A stretch of 47,430 nt of DNA from Methylophaga sp. (GTDB lineage Bacteria; Pseudomonadota; Gammaproteobacteria; Nitrosococcales; Methylophagaceae): NCBI GenBank assembly GCA_002696735.1, contig NZSL01000015.1, positions 192,032-239,461 on the forward strand, written 5' to 3'. The notes below the pieces were generated by a model. That model saw only the letters and a program-made list of their open reading frames with translations, was not told the DNA's origin and ran no database searches. This document shows positions 38,996 to 47,430 of this stretch, piece after piece. The translations under genes and the position numbers were made by a program. Positions within the stretch are counted from its first letter, which is position 1, and each line of letters begins with the position of its first letter.

Positions 38996-40279
38996 TTAGG
39001 AGAATTTTCCCGCTAAAATTTTTTCAGCGGCCCGATAGCCATTCATAACAGCACTCTCTAGTGTTGCTGGATAGGGATTTTCAGCGTAATCACCAGCGAT
39101 CCAAAGGCCATCAATAGTTGTTTTACAGCTTGGTCTTTGGTTGTTTTCAACCACTCCGCAACAAAATGTAGCTCTTTTTTCACGAATAACATGTGCGGTG
39201 TGATAGTTAGCCGGTAATTCCGGTAAAAGCTCTGTTAATGCTAAAACGACCTGTTCAGTCAGTTGCTGTTTAGTCAGTGATTCATGTTCTCCAGGGCCGC
39301 TGATAACGACAGCAATTAATCCCGGAGACTGATCTGATCTGTCAAAGACCCAATGGGGTAAGGTATTGCTCAAACCGATAATTGGTTCCTTTAGCCGGAA
39401 TTGCGGTGAATACTGCAAATAGACTGTACTTATTGGATATTCAGAAACTGGTGGAAGATTAAGCTGCTCACCTAAAAGCTTATAGAGAATACCGGGGGAG
39501 ACGGCGACAATAATATTATCTGCAGCAATATATTCTTTGTTACCGGTAATAATCCCAGCCACTTTGCCAGCCTCAATAATAATTTTTTCAATACGACTCT
39601 GTAACCTAACTTCCCCACCATGCTCTGTTATAAAACGTCTCGAAGGTTCAGGCAGTACATCACCCAGCGGTTTTTTCGGGATCAGCAAATCAGCCGATTT
39701 TCTTTTTGCGGTAAGACTATCCCTGAGAGTTGCAGCAAAAACACTGGCTGAAGCTTGTTCTATCCGTGTATTTAAAATCGCCAGACATAACGGGCCCCAC
39801 AACTGCGTGATAAGTCTTGCCGATTGGCCTGTCTGGCGACACCACTGCTCTACAGTAATATTATGTGTATATGAGGGAGCGTTAAGTTGACGTGCTAATC
39901 GTAAAAAAAGCCGTAATTCTTGCCAGCCGAGACTGGAATAAAGTCTGGGTAAAAGAGCAAGTTGCCAGGGTAAAAGGCGGTTTGCAGATAAATGTAATGG
40001 GGGGAACTTCGAATCAAGGATGTGTAGATCCAAAGCTTTACGATGAAAAACGCTGTTTTCTTCAATACCGATTCGCTGAAGCAGATCGAGCATGTTTTGG
40101 TATGCACCAATCATCAGATGCTGACCATTATCTATTTCGAGATCTTGCCATTTGATGGTGCGGGCCCGCCCGCCAAGTTGTTTTGCTGCTTCGAACAGAA
40201 TAGGCTTTTGCCCAGCTTCGGCTAAACGGACAGTCGCTGCAAGTCCGCTCCATCCACCACCAATAATGAGGGGGGGCAT
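38996..40279 (-). CDS. hpnE: Hydroxysqualene dehydroxylase HpnE
   Basis: This is a 427-residue FAD-dependent amine-oxidase-like enzyme. In the HpnCDE route it reduces hydroxysqualene to squalene. The N-terminal FAD motif is IIGGGWSGLAATVRLAEAG, with FEAAKQLGGRARTI following, and the C-terminal FAD site is GLWIAGDYAENPYPATLESAV. The ATG at 40279 lies one base after the hpnD stop (TAATATG), suggesting coupling; a GTG at 40312 would overlap hpnD. Related CrtN/CrtI-type carotenoid enzymes share the fold, but adjacency to an HpnD-type synthase favours HpnE. Confidence 0.88.
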   Translation of the reverse strand: MPPLIIGGGWSGLAATVRLAEAGQKPILFEAAKQLGGRARTIKWQDLEIDNGQHLMIGAYQNMLDLLQRIGIEENSVFHRKALDLHILDSKFPPLHLSANRLLPWQLALLPRLYSSLGWQELRLFLRLARQLNAPSYTHNITVEQWCRQTGQSARLITQLWGPLCLAILNTRIEQASASVFAATLRDSLTAKRKSADLLIPKKPLGDVLPEPSRRFITEHGGEVRLQSRIEKIIIEAGKVAGIITGNKEYIAADNIIVAVSPGILYKLLGEQLNLPPVSEYPISTVYLQYSPQFRLKEPIIGLSNTLPHWVFDRSDQSPGLIAVVISGPGEHESLTKQQLTEQVVLALTELLPELPANYHTAHVIREKRATFCCGVVENNQRPSCKTTIDGLWIAGDYAENPYPATLESAVMNGYRAAEKILAGKFS

Positions 40280-40280
40280 A

Positions 40281-41138
40281 TTAATTCTGGCTTTTGGCGA
40301 GCTTTTTTTCACGTCGGTAAGTGCACCAGGCCAGCCATAATTTACGAATCGGAGTAAGTGAGACTCGCTGTTTCATTACTTGGAAATTATCAATGGCAAT
40401 TTCCTGCAAAGTAGTGCGATAAATTTCGGCCATAATCAGTGCGGTGCATTGATGATATCGATCCTGCGTGGGCAGCAGCTGCATCGCTTCCTGATAAAAC
40501 TGCTCGGCACGCTGCGCCTGAAACTCGAGTAACTTTGTCAGCGCTTCGGTTTGTTGTAAATCCAGAATACTTTGTTCGCTGACACCAAATTGTTGCATTT
40601 CGTCCAAAGGCAGATAAATACGGCCGCGCTCAGCATCTTCACGAACATCACGAATAATATTGGTGAGTTGAAAAGCCAGTCCCAGTTTCTCGGCAAATTT
40701 CAGCGTACTTCGATCGGAAAAACCAAATATCTGTGCTGACAGTAAACCCACAACACTGGCAACTCGATGACAATATAAGGCCAGATTTTTATAGGCTGGA
40801 TAACGATGTTGAGTTAAGTCCATTTCCATGCCATCAATGATCTCGTGAAAATATTCTTCATGCAGATCAAAATCCTGCAGGGTCTCAGCGAGGGCTTTTC
40901 CAACGGGATGAGTGGCTTGTCCGAGAAAGGTATTTGCTACTTCCTGACGCCACCAGGCGAGAGTTTGTGCTGCAACTAACGGATCACTTATCTCATCAAC
41001 CGCATCGTCAACTTCACGACAAAAAGCATATAGAGCCATAATGGCATTGCGCTTTTTTGTGGGTAAAAAAAGGAAACTATAATAGAAGCTTGAACCACTT
41101 TTCGCCGCTTTATCCCGGCAATATTGTTGCGGTGTCAT
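40281..41138 (-). CDS. hpnD: Presqualene diphosphate synthase HpnD
   Basis: This is a 285-residue trans-isoprenyl-diphosphate synthase of the squalene/phytoene synthase family, joining two farnesyl diphosphates. The two Asp-rich motifs are D44/D45/D48 (REVDDAVDEI) and D164/D168 (NIIRDVREDAERGRIYLP). The sequence style (SSFYYSFLFLPTKKRNAIMALYAFCREVDD) is that of HpnD. It overlaps the ferredoxin gene by ATGA and is followed at once by hpnE. HpnC, the third enzyme of this squalene route, is not in the window. A phytoene or diapophytoene synthase is the alternative. Confidence 0.9.
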   Translation of the reverse strand: MTPQQYCRDKAAKSGSSFYYSFLFLPTKKRNAIMALYAFCREVDDAVDEISDPLVAAQTLAWWRQEVANTFLGQATHPVGKALAETLQDFDLHEEYFHEIIDGMEMDLTQHRYPAYKNLALYCHRVASVVGLLSAQIFGFSDRSTLKFAEKLGLAFQLTNIIRDVREDAERGRIYLPLDEMQQFGVSEQSILDLQQTEALTKLLEFQAQRAEQFYQEAMQLLPTQDRYHQCTALIMAEIYRTTLQEIAIDNFQVMKQRVSLTPIRKLWLAWCTYRREKKLAKSQN

Positions 41139-41437
41139 TTTAATAGTCGCTCAACAATTTTGCCGTTGACCAGGTGAGTGTCGATGATTTCATCGATATC
41201 TGCTTTATCATGATATTGATACCAGACACCTTCCGGATAAATCACCATGATCGGACCTAATTTGCAGCGATTCAGGCAACCTGAATTATTCACCCGGACT
41301 TTTTTCAGTTTGAGTTCTTTAACCCGTTGCTTGGCATAATCACGCAGTGACTGTGCGCCGTGTTCTTCACAATAATCACTGCCATCATCGCGTTGATGGG
41401 TGCAAATGAACATATGATATTTATATATTTCAGCCAT
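41135..41437 (-). CDS. Thioredoxin-like [2Fe-2S] ferredoxin
   Basis: This is a 100-residue protein of the (2Fe-2S) ferredoxin-domain family related to NuoE and to FeSII-type thioredoxin-like ferredoxins. Four cysteines in the family pattern are C12 (MFICTHQR), C23 (SDYCEEHG), C54 and C58 (NNSGCLNRCKLGP). It overlaps hpnD by four bases and lies in the same operon, which suggests it could supply electrons to an isoprenoid enzyme, but such ferredoxins also occur alone. The start at 41437 is supported by the conserved N-terminal YKYHMFICT. Confidence 0.9.
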   Translation of the reverse strand: MAEIYKYHMFICTHQRDDGSDYCEEHGAQSLRDYAKQRVKELKLKKVRVNNSGCLNRCKLGPIMVIYPEGVWYQYHDKADIDEIIDTHLVNGKIVERLLK

Positions 41438-41499
41438 AGCCGTTCAGCCTAACCAAGCTAAGTTAAATATACAAAATGAATATCTACTCATAGCCGTAT

Positions 41500-42468
41500 T
41501 TAAAAGTGGCGGGAAACAGCAAAATCAGCCAATCCGATTAAGGCCGCTTTGTATTGTGAATCTGGAACGATACTGAGATAGGCCTTGGCCTGCTCGACTT
41601 CCTTGCGGGCTGCCGCGGCGGTGTAGTCAATGGCGCCAGTGCTGTGGATAATGTCAATAATGTCATTGATTTTATCACGTTGGCCATGTTCAATTGCTTC
41701 ACGAATGACCGCGGACTGTTCCCTGGAGCCATTTTGCATGGCATAAATCAGCGGTAACGTCGGTTTGCCTTCAGCAAGATCATCACCAATATTTTTGCCA
41801 ATAGTTTCACTGGAAGCGCTGTAATCGAGTAAGTCATCCACCAGTTGGAAGGCACTGCCAAGATGCATCGCATACTGCGCTAATGCCGTTTCAATTTCCG
41901 CAGAGGCATTACTGATTAACGCACCTAGCTGCCCAGCCGCTTCAAATAATTTGGCGGTTTTATGATGAATGACCTGCAGATAGCGTTCTTCAGTGGTGTC
42001 TGCATCATGCACATTAAGTAGCTGTAAGACTTCACCCTCGGCAATCACGTTAGTGGTATGTGACAGGATTTGCATCAGGCGCATCGAATCCAGTTCCACC
42101 ATCATTTCAAATGCGCGGGTATAAAGAAAATCACCCACCAATACACTGGCTTCATTTCCCCATACGCTGTTGGCCGTTTCCTGGCCCCGGCGCATCGTTG
42201 AATTGTCGACCACATCATCATGCAGCAGGGTCGCGGTGTGAATAAATTCAATGATGGTGGCAAGATTAATATGCGCAGTTGCCTGATGATTGCAGGCACG
42301 GGCACTTAACAAAGCAATAGCCGGGCGCAAGCGTTTGCCGCCACTATTGATGATGTAATGGCCAAGCTGATTAATTAATACAACCTCAGATTGCAGCCGA
42401 TGTTGTATCATGGCGTCAACTGAATCCATATCCTGCTGGATGAGTGCGTAAATGGATTGTATATCCAC
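41500..42468 (-). CDS. ispB: Octaprenyl (polyprenyl) diphosphate synthase
   Basis: This is a 322-residue enzyme making the long isoprenoid side chain of ubiquinone from farnesyl diphosphate and isopentenyl diphosphate. The first Asp-rich motif is D84/D85/D88 (LLHDDVVDNSTMRRG) and the second is D211/D212/D215 (FQLVDDLLDYSA). GGKRLRPA is also present. It is divergent from rplU, the classic gammaproteobacterial arrangement. The ferredoxin, hpnD and hpnE genes follow on the same strand, grouping isoprenoid functions. The product chain length cannot be read from sequence. Confidence 0.96.
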   Translation of the reverse strand: MDIQSIYALIQQDMDSVDAMIQHRLQSEVVLINQLGHYIINSGGKRLRPAIALLSARACNHQATAHINLATIIEFIHTATLLHDDVVDNSTMRRGQETANSVWGNEASVLVGDFLYTRAFEMMVELDSMRLMQILSHTTNVIAEGEVLQLLNVHDADTTEERYLQVIHHKTAKLFEAAGQLGALISNASAEIETALAQYAMHLGSAFQLVDDLLDYSASSETIGKNIGDDLAEGKPTLPLIYAMQNGSREQSAVIREAIEHGQRDKINDIIDIIHSTGAIDYTAAAARKEVEQAKAYLSIVPDSQYKAALIGLADFAVSRHF

Positions 42469-42552
42469 GGGGCGTTTGTCTGCCTGTTCTAGATGAATTA
42501 AACGCGTACTTTCTCACGGGTAACAGCGATTCGCAAATAATTCAATTTGCAT

Positions 42553-42581
42553 TTGATCTGAATGTAGAAAGCGGTTAAAAT
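42553..42581 (+). promoter_or_regulatory. Sigma70 promoter of the rplU-rpmA operon
   Basis: TTGATC (42553-42558), a 17-base spacer and TAAAAT (42576-42581) lie 55 bases upstream of the rplU ATG in the divergent ispB/rplU gap. Confidence 0.6.
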
Positions 42582-42635
42582 TCCCGGTCTTTTGTTGGGT
42601 TACCCACAATAACATTTATTTTTTTGGAGAAAGCG

Positions 42636-42947
42636 ATGTACGCTATTGTCGCGACTGGTGGTAAGCAGTACCGAGTTAAAGAGGGCGAAAAGCTCCGCGT
42701 TGAAAAATTGCCAGGTGAAGTGGGTGATACCATTGAACTGGGTGAAGTTTTATTGATCGGTGAAGGCGAAGACATTAAAGTCGGCGCACCCTTCTTAGAT
42801 GGCGCAAAAGTAACAGCAACTGTGGCCTCAGTTGGTCGTGCGGACAAAGTTAAAATCATCAAATTCCGTCGTCGTAAGCACCATCGGAAACAGATGGGAC
42901 ATCGCCAATCTTATACAGAAATCGAAATCACTGGCATCACTGCCTAA
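42636..42947 (+). CDS. rplU: 50S ribosomal protein L21
   Basis: This is a 103-residue protein, the same length as E. coli L21, opening [25 protein letters not shown] and ending with the L21 signature [14 protein letters not shown]-type basic stretch (here [15 protein letters not shown]). It binds 23S rRNA in the large subunit. The ATG at 42636 follows GGAGAAAGCG. It is followed after 28 bases by rpmA. Confidence 0.98.
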   Translation: MYAIVATGGKQYRVKEGEKLRVEKLPGEVGDTIELGEVLLIGEGEDIKVGAPFLDGAKVTATVASVGRADKVKIIKFRRRKHHRKQMGHRQSYTEIEITGITA

Positions 42948-42975
42948 GATTTGACAAATTTAAAGAGGATTTAAC

Positions 42976-43233
42976 ATGGCTCATAAGAAAGCTGGTGGTA
43001 GTACCCGCAACGGTCGCGACTCCGAGTCGAAACGCCTTGGTGTTAAACGTTTTGGCGGTGAAGCAGTATTAGGCGGCAACATTCTGGTTCGTCAACGCGG
43101 CACTCGTTACCATGCAGGTCGTAACGTTGGTATCGGTAGAGACCACACATTGTTTGCGACAGCCAATGGTAAAGTTGTATTCGAAACCAAAGGTGCGAAC
43201 AATCGCATGTTTGTCAGCGTCATCGCTGAATAA
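42976..43233 (+). CDS. rpmA: 50S ribosomal protein L27
   Basis: This is an 85-residue protein with the L27 start [21 protein letters not shown], whose N-terminus reaches the peptidyl-transferase centre, and [19 protein letters not shown] in the body. There is no Firmicute-type N-terminal extension. AGAGG precedes the ATG. A terminator follows before obgE. Confidence 0.98.
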   Translation: MAHKKAGGSTRNGRDSESKRLGVKRFGGEAVLGGNILVRQRGTRYHAGRNVGIGRDHTLFATANGKVVFETKGANNRMFVSVIAE

Positions 43234-43265
43234 AGAATTTGTTAGCCCGTTGGGGCAAACAGCTG

Positions 43266-44379
<1,114 letters not shown>

Positions 44380-44381
44380 CT

Positions 44382-45512
44382 GTGGAAAATCCGCATCAGC
44401 AACTTTTATCAACCAAACGTTGGGTGATTAAAATTGGTAGTGCTTTATTAACCAAGCCCGGAGAAGGCCTGGATGTGGATCGTATTCGCTGGCTGAGTGG
44501 CGAAATTGCCGAATTGAGAAGTCAGGGTAAAGAGATCGTTCTGGTCACCTCCGGCTCAGTTGCCGCGGGTATGCAAAGACTGGGCTGGCGAAAACGTCCA
44601 CATGCTTTGCATCAGTTACAAGCTGCAGCCAGTGTGGGACAGATGGGACTTATCCATGCTTATGCCACGGCGTGTGAACAACACGGCATTCACACCGCAC
44701 AAATTCTACTGACTCACTCTGATCTAGCGGATCGTGGCCGCCATTTGAATGCGCGCAGTGCATTGCATACTTTGCTTGAGATGGGCATTCTGCCGGTCGT
44801 TAACGAAAACGATACCATTGCCACTGACGAAATCCGATTTGGAGATAATGACACTCTGGCAGCCATGACCGCTAATCTGGTTGAAGCCGATGTTTTGGTT
44901 ATCCTGACCGATCAGGATGGCTTGTTTGATAGTGATCCACGATTAAACCCCAATGCCAGAATGCTGGCAGCCTCTGCGGCCAATAATCCAAATCTGGATG
45001 GTATGGCGGGTGACAGTAAAGGCGAATTAGGCCGTGGTGGTATGGCAACCAAATTAGCTGCGGCCAGACGCGCGGCAAGATCCGGCGCGACTACGGTGAT
45101 TCTATCTGGCAAACATCCACTGAATTTACGTCATCTGGCGGCAGGTCAGGGCGTGGGCACATTACTATGGCCCGACATTAAACCGATTAAAGCTCGTCAG
45201 CAGTGGCTTGCCGGACATTTGGTTCCTAAAGGTCGTCTGATGCTTGATGATGGTGCTGTCGCGGTAATAAAACAGCAAGGTCGAAGTATTTTACCGGTAG
45301 GTGTGCGTCAGGTAGATGGACAGTTTACCCGTGGTGAACTGGTTTTATGCACAGATCTGCAGGGGCGGGAAGTGGCTCGCGGCCTGGTGAATTACAGCGC
45401 TGATGAGGCCGTAAGGATTATGGGGCAGCCTAGTCAGGCGATTCAAAGCTTATTAGGATACGTTGATGAACCGGAATTAATTCATCGGGATAATCTGGTC
45501 GTCACGGGATAA
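44382..45512 (+). CDS. proB: Glutamate 5-kinase with PUA domain
   Basis: This is a 376-residue first enzyme of proline synthesis, phosphorylating glutamate. The amino-acid kinase domain (about 10-260) has [49 protein letters not shown] and [19 protein letters not shown] domain fills about 285-370 ([14 protein letters not shown] through [15 protein letters not shown]). The start is GTG at 44382, with GAGGAATAA upstream inside the end of obgE. Proline is also an osmolyte, of possible use to a marine organism. Confidence 0.97.
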   Translation: MENPHQQLLSTKRWVIKIGSALLTKPGEGLDVDRIRWLSGEIAELRSQGKEIVLVTSGSVAAGMQRLGWRKRPHALHQLQAAASVGQMGLIHAYATACEQHGIHTAQILLTHSDLADRGRHLNARSALHTLLEMGILPVVNENDTIATDEIRFGDNDTLAAMTANLVEADVLVILTDQDGLFDSDPRLNPNARMLAASAANNPNLDGMAGDSKGELGRGGMATKLAAARRAARSGATTVILSGKHPLNLRHLAAGQGVGTLLWPDIKPIKARQQWLAGHLVPKGRLMLDDGAVAVIKQQGRSILPVGVRQVDGQFTRGELVLCTDLQGREVARGLVNYSADEAVRIMGQPSQAIQSLLGYVDEPELIHRDNLVVTG

Positions 45513-45522
45513 ATGACAGACA

Positions 45523-45552
45523 TAAAAAAACCGGCGCGAGCCGGTTTTTTTT
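45523..45552. terminator. Bidirectional terminator between proB and rpsT
   Basis: ACCGGC and GCCGGT form a perfect stem with loop GCGA, flanked by seven A residues on the left and eight T residues on the right. It can terminate both convergent genes, proB (plus) and rpsT (minus). Confidence 0.95.
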
Positions 45553-45575
45553 AGCTGATTCTATAGAACAGTCAA

Positions 45576-45836
45576 TTACATTGCGCGGACAGCGTTGTTT
45601 AAACGGCTTTTGCCACGTGCAGCAGTATTTTTATGAATCAGGCCTTTACGAGCCATGCGATCCAGAACTGGAACTGCAGCTTGAAATGCAGCAACGGCTT
45701 GTTCTTTATCACCAACAGCAATCGCTTTTCTGAGTGCTTTTACTTTAGTACGCATCGCTGAACGCTGACTAGCGTTCAATTGACGGTGAGTTTCCGCCTG
45801 ACGGGCGCGTTTTTTTGCTTGTGCTGAGTTTGCCAA
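45576..45836 (-). CDS. rpsT: 30S ribosomal protein S20
   Basis: This is an 86-residue basic helical protein of the small subunit, starting [21 protein letters not shown] and ending [22 protein letters not shown], both typical of S20. AGGAG lies upstream of the ATG. It has its own promoter and is read alone toward the bidirectional terminator. Confidence 0.98.
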   Translation of the reverse strand: MANSAQAKKRARQAETHRQLNASQRSAMRTKVKALRKAIAVGDKEQAVAAFQAAVPVLDRMARKGLIHKNTAARGKSRLNNAVRAM

Positions 45837-45878
45837 AGTGTTTCTCCTAAGAATCAGCTATTTGTATATGAACCGGGC

Positions 45879-45907
45879 ATTATCCTGATTTTGCTTCCAT
45901 TTGTAAA
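45879..45907 (-). promoter_or_regulatory. Sigma70 promoter of rpsT
   Basis: On the minus strand TTTACA (45902-45907), a 17-base spacer and GATAAT (45879-45884) form a near-consensus promoter 43 bases upstream of the rpsT ATG. The -35 box lies inside the small dyad CCATTT-GT-AAATGG (45897-45910). Confidence 0.75.
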
Positions 45908-45944
45908 TGGTATGATGCTGTCTTTTTTCAAGCACGAGTGAATG

Positions 45945-46724
45945 ATGCGAATTATATCAGCGAATTTGAACGGGATCCGAGCCGCTGCGCGAAAAGGATT
46001 TTTTGACTGGTTAAAAAAACAAGATGCCGATGTTGTGTGTATTCAGGAAACAAAAGCGCAAGTACATCAGCTGGAAGACAAGATTTTCACTCCTGAAGGC
46101 TACCACTGCTATTACCACGACGCGGTCAAAAAAGGTTACAGCGGCGTAGCAATCTACAGCCGTCTTCAGCCGGATGAAGTTATTACCGGTATGGGCAATG
46201 CCGAGTTCGATATAGAAGGTCGATATATCGAAGCCAGATTTGGCAAGCTCAGTGTGATTTCCCTCTATCTGCCATCAGGAACATCTGGTGATGAACGCCA
46301 ACAGGTTAAGTATCGCTGCATGGAGTTTTTCGAAAATAAAATGCAGGAAATGAAAGAATCCGGTCGTGATTACATTATTTGCGGTGACTGGAATATCGCC
46401 CATAAAAACGAAGATATCCGTAACTGGAAAGGCAATCAGAAAAACTCCGGCTTTTTACCGGAAGAGCGCGCCTGGCTGGACAAGTTGTTTTATGAGATGA
46501 ATTTTGTCGATGCTTTCCGCGAGTTACCACAAGCAGAGCACGAGTACACCTGGTGGTCGAATCGTGGACAGGCCTGGGCCAATAACACCGGATGGCGCAT
46601 TGATTACCATATTCTGAGCCCGAGTCTCAAAGGTAAAGTCAAAGCCACTAATATTTATCGGGATGAACGTTTCTCGGATCATGCGCCGTTGACCATTGAT
46701 TACGATTACAAGCTAAATGATTAA
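45945..46724 (+). CDS. xthA: Exodeoxyribonuclease III
   Basis: This is a 259-residue EEP-fold AP endonuclease/3' exonuclease for base-excision repair. It opens MRIISANLNGIRAAARKGFFDWL, with the metal-binding Glu in VVCIQETKA, the tyrosine/arginine region GYSGVAIYSR, GDWNIAHKNEDIRN with the catalytic Asp/Asn, TWWSNRGQAWANNTGWRIDY, and the terminal SDHAPLTIDY with the catalytic His. ATG 45945 is favoured over 45942 by the GAG at 45936. It is divergent from rpsT. Confidence 0.96.
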   Translation: MRIISANLNGIRAAARKGFFDWLKKQDADVVCIQETKAQVHQLEDKIFTPEGYHCYYHDAVKKGYSGVAIYSRLQPDEVITGMGNAEFDIEGRYIEARFGKLSVISLYLPSGTSGDERQQVKYRCMEFFENKMQEMKESGRDYIICGDWNIAHKNEDIRNWKGNQKNSGFLPEERAWLDKLFYEMNFVDAFRELPQAEHEYTWWSNRGQAWANNTGWRIDYHILSPSLKGKVKATNIYRDERFSDHAPLTIDYDYKLND

Positions 46725-46736
46725 TGAACTTTCAGT

Positions 46737-46778
46737 GTTTGTTTCTCTCTGATTAGCATCTATCTCAGAGAAACAAAC
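46737..46778. promoter_or_regulatory. Inverted repeat ending one base before the small downstream gene
   Basis: GTTTGTTTCTCT-CT-GA (46737-46752) is inverted as TCAGAGAAACAAAC (46765-46778): a 14-bp stem with a two-base bulge and a 12-base loop. The right arm takes up the ribosome-binding region of the gene starting at 46780. It lacks a T-run after the right arm, so it is not an ordinary terminator for xthA. Confidence 0.6.
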
Positions 46779-46779
46779 C

Positions 46780-46947
46780 ATGTTTTCATTATTCAAGTCG
46801 GATCCTGTCAAAAAACTAAAAAAGCAACTTGCTCAAAAACAGGAGCAAGCCATGCTCGCACAGCGCAGTGGTGATATACGGAAATTTGCTACGCTTACCG
46901 AGGAGTCTCAAGTGCTGGCTGATGAAATCAAGCAGCTTGAATCTTAA
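46780..46947 (+). CDS. Small DUF6435-like protein, 55 residues
   Basis: The frame reads MFSLFKSDPVKKLKKQLAQ..., continuing EEAM-like QAMLAQRSGDIRKFATLTEES and ending VLADEIKQLES. It is a short, charged, all-helical protein, probably a helical hairpin, with the MFxxFKSDPxKKL start and QRxGDIR motif of a small family found in marine gammaproteobacteria (DUF6435, from memory). There is no signal peptide. The Shine-Dalgarno is weak and lies inside an inverted repeat. Function unknown. Confidence 0.7.
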   Translation: MFSLFKSDPVKKLKKQLAQKQEQAMLAQRSGDIRKFATLTEESQVLADEIKQLES

Positions 46948-47022
46948 TCCAGAGTAGGTTGAGCTGAGGTACGAAACTCAACAATCGGATTGAGATTTTC
47001 AACCTTGTCGTTACCGCTGGGG

Positions 47023-47089
47023 GTTCATTTATTTTGCGTACCCACAAATTCATCGCGAATCAAAATAAACGAACCAAACAAAAAGACAG
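47023..47089. repeat. Degenerate repeat copy A
   Basis: GTTCATTT, ATTTTG, four variable bases, CCCA-CAAA, then AATAAACGAACCAAACAAAA. It matches copy B at 47202 except for an extra internal stretch (about 47049-47061) and scattered changes. Confidence 0.5.
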
Positions 47090-47201
47090 TTTTGGGATTC
47101 ACATACATCGGTAACAGGTTAATTCAACTACATGGGTTACCCCCGATCGCTCAATAACTTGTATTGTGACTTTCAACTTAGCAATTTCGGACTAAAGCCC
47201 G

Positions 47202-47250
47202 AGTTCATTTCTTTTGTTTGCCCAAAAGAAACGAACCAAAGAAAAGGGCA
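47202..47250. repeat. Degenerate repeat copy B
   Basis: GTTCATTTCTTTTG, TTTGCCCAAAAG, AAACGAACCAAAGAAAAGGGC. It is itself partly self-complementary (TTTCTTTTG against CAAAAGAAA). Similar CCCAAAAGAAACGAACCAAAG-type segments occur between genes in other proteobacteria, as I remember; this was not checked. Confidence 0.5.
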
Positions 47251-47288
47251 GCCCATGCTCGCCCTGCGGGTTCCCTGTGCTTCTCGAT

Positions 47289-47347
47289 CTGGTCGGGCAT
47301 GACGGAAACTCGCTGCGCTCAGACAGCCGTAATGCTGATCCGACCAG
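47289..47347. repeat. Inverted repeat CTGGTCGG / CCGACCAG
   Basis: CTGGTCGG (47289-47296) is exactly inverted at 47340-47347 with 43 bases between, just after repeat copy B. It is probably part of the same repeated element. Confidence 0.5.
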
Positions 47348-47430
47348 CTCTGCGATGCTCGGCTTCGCATAAGGGCATCAAGGAAAATGCCTCAAGCGTG
47401 TTGCTCGTGGATCCCCCTTTTGTGTTGACG

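Larger units (their letters stand above)
46948..47430. other. 483-base gene-free right edge with degenerate repeats
   Basis: No convincing protein is encoded; a 65-codon minus-strand frame at 47173-47370 has repeat-like, non-protein composition. The stretch holds two related copies of a GTTCATTT...AACGAACCAAA unit and a CTGGTCGG/CCGACCAG inverted repeat. Base composition rises in G+C after 47250. It looks like an intergenic repeat or the edge of a repeated or mobile region continuing past the window. Confidence 0.55.

Noticed and set aside
47173-47370. A 65-codon minus-strand frame in the right edge.
   Set aside because: It lies wholly in repeat-like DNA, has odd composition rich in Ser, Arg, Trp and Gln without domain pattern, and resembles spurious frames from intergenic repeats.

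Overview
The window comes from the chromosome of a methylotrophic gammaproteobacterium, most likely Methylophaga or a close relative. The evidence is a Ca-type PQQ methanol dehydrogenase (mxaF) and an MxaD-like protein, together with typical gammaproteobacterial gene orders: gloB-(yafS-like)-rnhA-dnaQ, grpE-dnaK-dnaJ-dapB, tkt-gap-pgk-pyk-fba, crcB-DUF190-serS, and ispB divergent from rplU-rpmA-obgE-proB. The genus is inferred from gene content and protein style; no database search was possible.

Layout. Positions 1-5400 are a methanol-oxidation region. mxaF runs off the left edge on the minus strand. Upstream of it, on the same strand, lie a NarL-type response regulator and its histidine kinase. 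A divergent operon carries a small BamE-like secreted protein, MxaD and a YVTN beta-propeller. Positions 5400-13200 hold trmL, mltD, a DUF2797 protein, pyrD, an MscS channel, gloB, a YafS-like methyltransferase, rnhA and dnaQ. Positions 13200-18000 are the heat-shock block grpE, dnaK, dnaJ (with two very good sigma32 promoters) followed by dapB. Positions 18000-23600 hold a TPR lipoprotein, PBP1B (mrcB) and a YjgN/DUF898-M48 protease pair. Positions 23800-31450 hold a thioredoxin-fold protein and the central carbon cluster tkt, gap, pgk, pyk, fba. This cluster fits sugar-phosphate interconversion and regeneration in a formaldehyde-assimilating organism. Positions 31590-36775 hold crcB, a DUF190 gene, serS, an M50 protease, trpS and rluB; a 400-base structured non-coding gap separates the last two. 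Positions 36770-42470 are a minus-strand series: a diguanylate cyclase, an SDR, a lipoprotein, hpnE, hpnD, a 2Fe-2S ferredoxin and ispB, so isoprenoid/squalene genes sit together. Positions 42550-46950 hold rplU, rpmA, obgE, proB, rpsT, xthA and a 55-residue DUF6435-like protein. The last 480 bases have no convincing gene and contain degenerate repeats.

Most of the window is ordinary housekeeping sequence. I saw no CRISPR array, tRNA, rRNA, intact insertion sequence, phage or recognisable defence system. The observations most worth following are the structured, MITE-like gap between trpS and rluB where scpA-scpB would often lie; the BamE-like/MxaD/propeller operon facing the MDH regulators; the hairpin leader of mxaF; perfect operator-like palindromes upstream of mltD and mrcB; the inverted repeat covering the start of the DUF6435 gene; and the repeat pair at the right edge.
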